From: Acidimicrobiaceae bacterium
GTDB lineage: Bacteria > Actinomycetota > Acidimicrobiia > Acidimicrobiales > Aldehydirespiratoraceae
Assembly: GCA_016845585.1 (NCBI GenBank)
Contig: JAERSO010000022.1
Span: forward strand, 62,001-126,000
Direction of reading: 5' to 3'
Length of the DNA stretch: 64,000 nt
The notes beneath the pieces were generated by a model. That model had not been told where the DNA came from, searched no databases, and saw only the letters and a list, made by a program, of their open reading frames with translations. A program made the translations under genes and the position numbers. Shown here in pieces: positions 63,231 to 64,000 of the stretch (the first letter of the stretch is position 1; every line of letters starts with the position of its first letter).

Positions 63231-64000
63231 ATGAGCACGATTCCCCACGGACCCGATCCGGTCACGACATTCCTGCCTCGTGACGAGTCGGGTCTCGAGG
63301 TCACTCCCCTGCTGGGGGCCATCGAGGCGCAAGCCCGGCTCGCCGACGCGTCACGGTCGATCGACGGGTCGCTCGTCGCCGCCCTCCGGGGCTCGGACTT
63401 CATGCGGATGTCCGCCACCCCCGAGATCGCCGGCAGCGGGCGCTCGATGCGCCACATGGGACTCGAACTCGAAGCCATCGCGGCGCGCTGCCCGAACACT
63501 GCGTGGTGCCTCTGGAACCACCTGTGTGTGTTCCATCTCTTCGTCGGATCGCTCGGACCGGCGCACGTCGAGTTCCTCCGACAGATCGTCAGCCGCGGCG
63601 AGTGGGTCTGCTTCCCTGCCGGCGCCGGATCAGGCGTACACGGCCGGATCGTCGGCGAGAACGCCGTGCTGAGTGGTCGAGCGGCGTTCGGCACCGGTGC
63701 CCGCTATGCGGACTGGTGTGGGGTGGTCTTCGCGGTCGCCGACGAGTCCGACCAGACGGTCACGCCGCTCGACCTGCGGTTCACCATGGTTCGAGCGGAC
63801 GCCAGAGGTGTTGTCGTCGACCCGACCTGGGACGGCTCGGGGCTTCGCGCCTCCGCCACCGACGACGTGCACTACACCGAGGTGGAGGTGCCGCTCGACC
63901 GCTGCGTGGAGTGGTTCGGCGCCAATCGGGCGGAAAGCCTCCGTACCGTGCCCGTGGTCCACCACCGCTACCGCGAGGACTGGGTGGGACTGTCGGATCT
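63231..64000 (+). CDS. Acyl-CoA-dehydrogenase-like flavin monooxygenase, 3' end cut off
   Basis: The first 256 residues of an open frame with no stop up to the window end. It begins at ATG 63231 with GAGGAG 7 nt upstream. The helical N-domain (GAIEAQARLADASRSIDGSLVAALRGSDFMRM) and middle beta domain (GENAVLSGRAAFGTGARYADWCGVVF) follow the acyl-CoA dehydrogenase/HpaB fold, most like flavin-dependent monooxygenases such as HsaA or NcnH-type hydroxylases, where a reduced flavin is taken from a partner. The catalytic Glu region is beyond the window. It is divergent from the aminotransferase. Confidence 0.8.
   Translation, partial: MSTIPHGPDPVTTFLPRDESGLEVTPLLGAIEAQARLADASRSIDGSLVAALRGSDFMRMSATPEIAGSGRSMRHMGLELEAIAARCPNTAWCLWNHLCVFHLFVGSLGPAHVEFLRQIVSRGEWVCFPAGAGSGVHGRIVGENAVLSGRAAFGTGARYADWCGVVFAVADESDQTVTPLDLRFTMVRADARGVVVDPTWDGSGLRASATDDVHYTEVEVPLDRCVEWFGANRAESLRTVPVVHHRYREDWVGLSD

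Overview
The window is a dense, high-G+C bacterial chromosome segment with 58 protein-coding loci, almost no intergenic space and no gene-free stretch above about 170 bases. I saw no rRNA, tRNA, CRISPR array, insertion sequence or phage gene. The gene set points to an actinobacterium: DivIVA and LytR-CpsA-Psr envelope proteins, menaquinone synthesis (menB), an F420-type luciferase-like oxidoreductase, a TIGR02569-like kinase, a fused CysNC, and many apparently leaderless transcripts with a TAnnnT box 6-8 nt before the start codon. A marine or freshwater member of Acidimicrobiia is my best guess, but that rests on overall gene style, not a marker gene.

Layout. 1-4204: glutamate synthase large subunit, cut by the window edge. 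4352-12865: an M18 aminopeptidase, then a minus-strand ion block (K+-dependent-type pyrophosphatase; formyl-THF cyclo-ligase, trkA and two tandem trkH). 12940-18510: envelope and growth genes (M23 hydrolase, DivIVA-like protein and PfkB kinase, divergent from LCP), with a degenerate GGDEF-like protein and a J-domain protein beside them. 18545-25685: a kinase-fold protein, menB, an rRNA pseudouridine synthase, ung, a long-type GAPDH, an ABC exporter and a degenerate Nudix protein. 25767-30989: geranylgeranyl-reductase-like flavoprotein, nucleoside deoxyribosyltransferase, a frameshifted kinase, a D-threonine-aldolase-like enzyme and alanine dehydrogenase with a divergent Lrp regulator.

30986-37087 is a minus-strand unit: a fused ferredoxin-NrfD membrane protein, a cytoplasmic molybdopterin oxidoreductase, a YbaK deacylase and an MFS transporter. 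37213-46138 carries transporters, an LLM oxidoreductase, an HDAC-like amidohydrolase, hisC, a methyltransferase, a FAD oxidoreductase with a divergent flavodoxin-like reductase, and a Cys/Met PLP enzyme. 46190-50792 is a plus-strand catabolic run: AMP-ligase, dienelactone hydrolase, MFS, ArsR and class II aldolase. 50817-54260 is the sulfate-activation operon cysD-cysNC-cysC, with two APS kinase domains. 54349-64000 holds a frameshifted GNAT, a four-gene ZIP/betA/beta-propeller/MFS operon, an acyl-CoA carboxylase pair behind a class V aminotransferase, and the start of an acyl-CoA-dehydrogenase-like monooxygenase.

Most striking: the second TrkH carries Ser instead of Gly in its first filter loop; start sites are predicted leaderless across the window; the fused APS kinase looks degenerate beside an intact copy; and the Mo-enzyme/FeS-NrfD pair is of unknown substrate. 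Two genes carry apparent single-base frameshifts, so read support should be checked. I found no clear new defence or mobile system.
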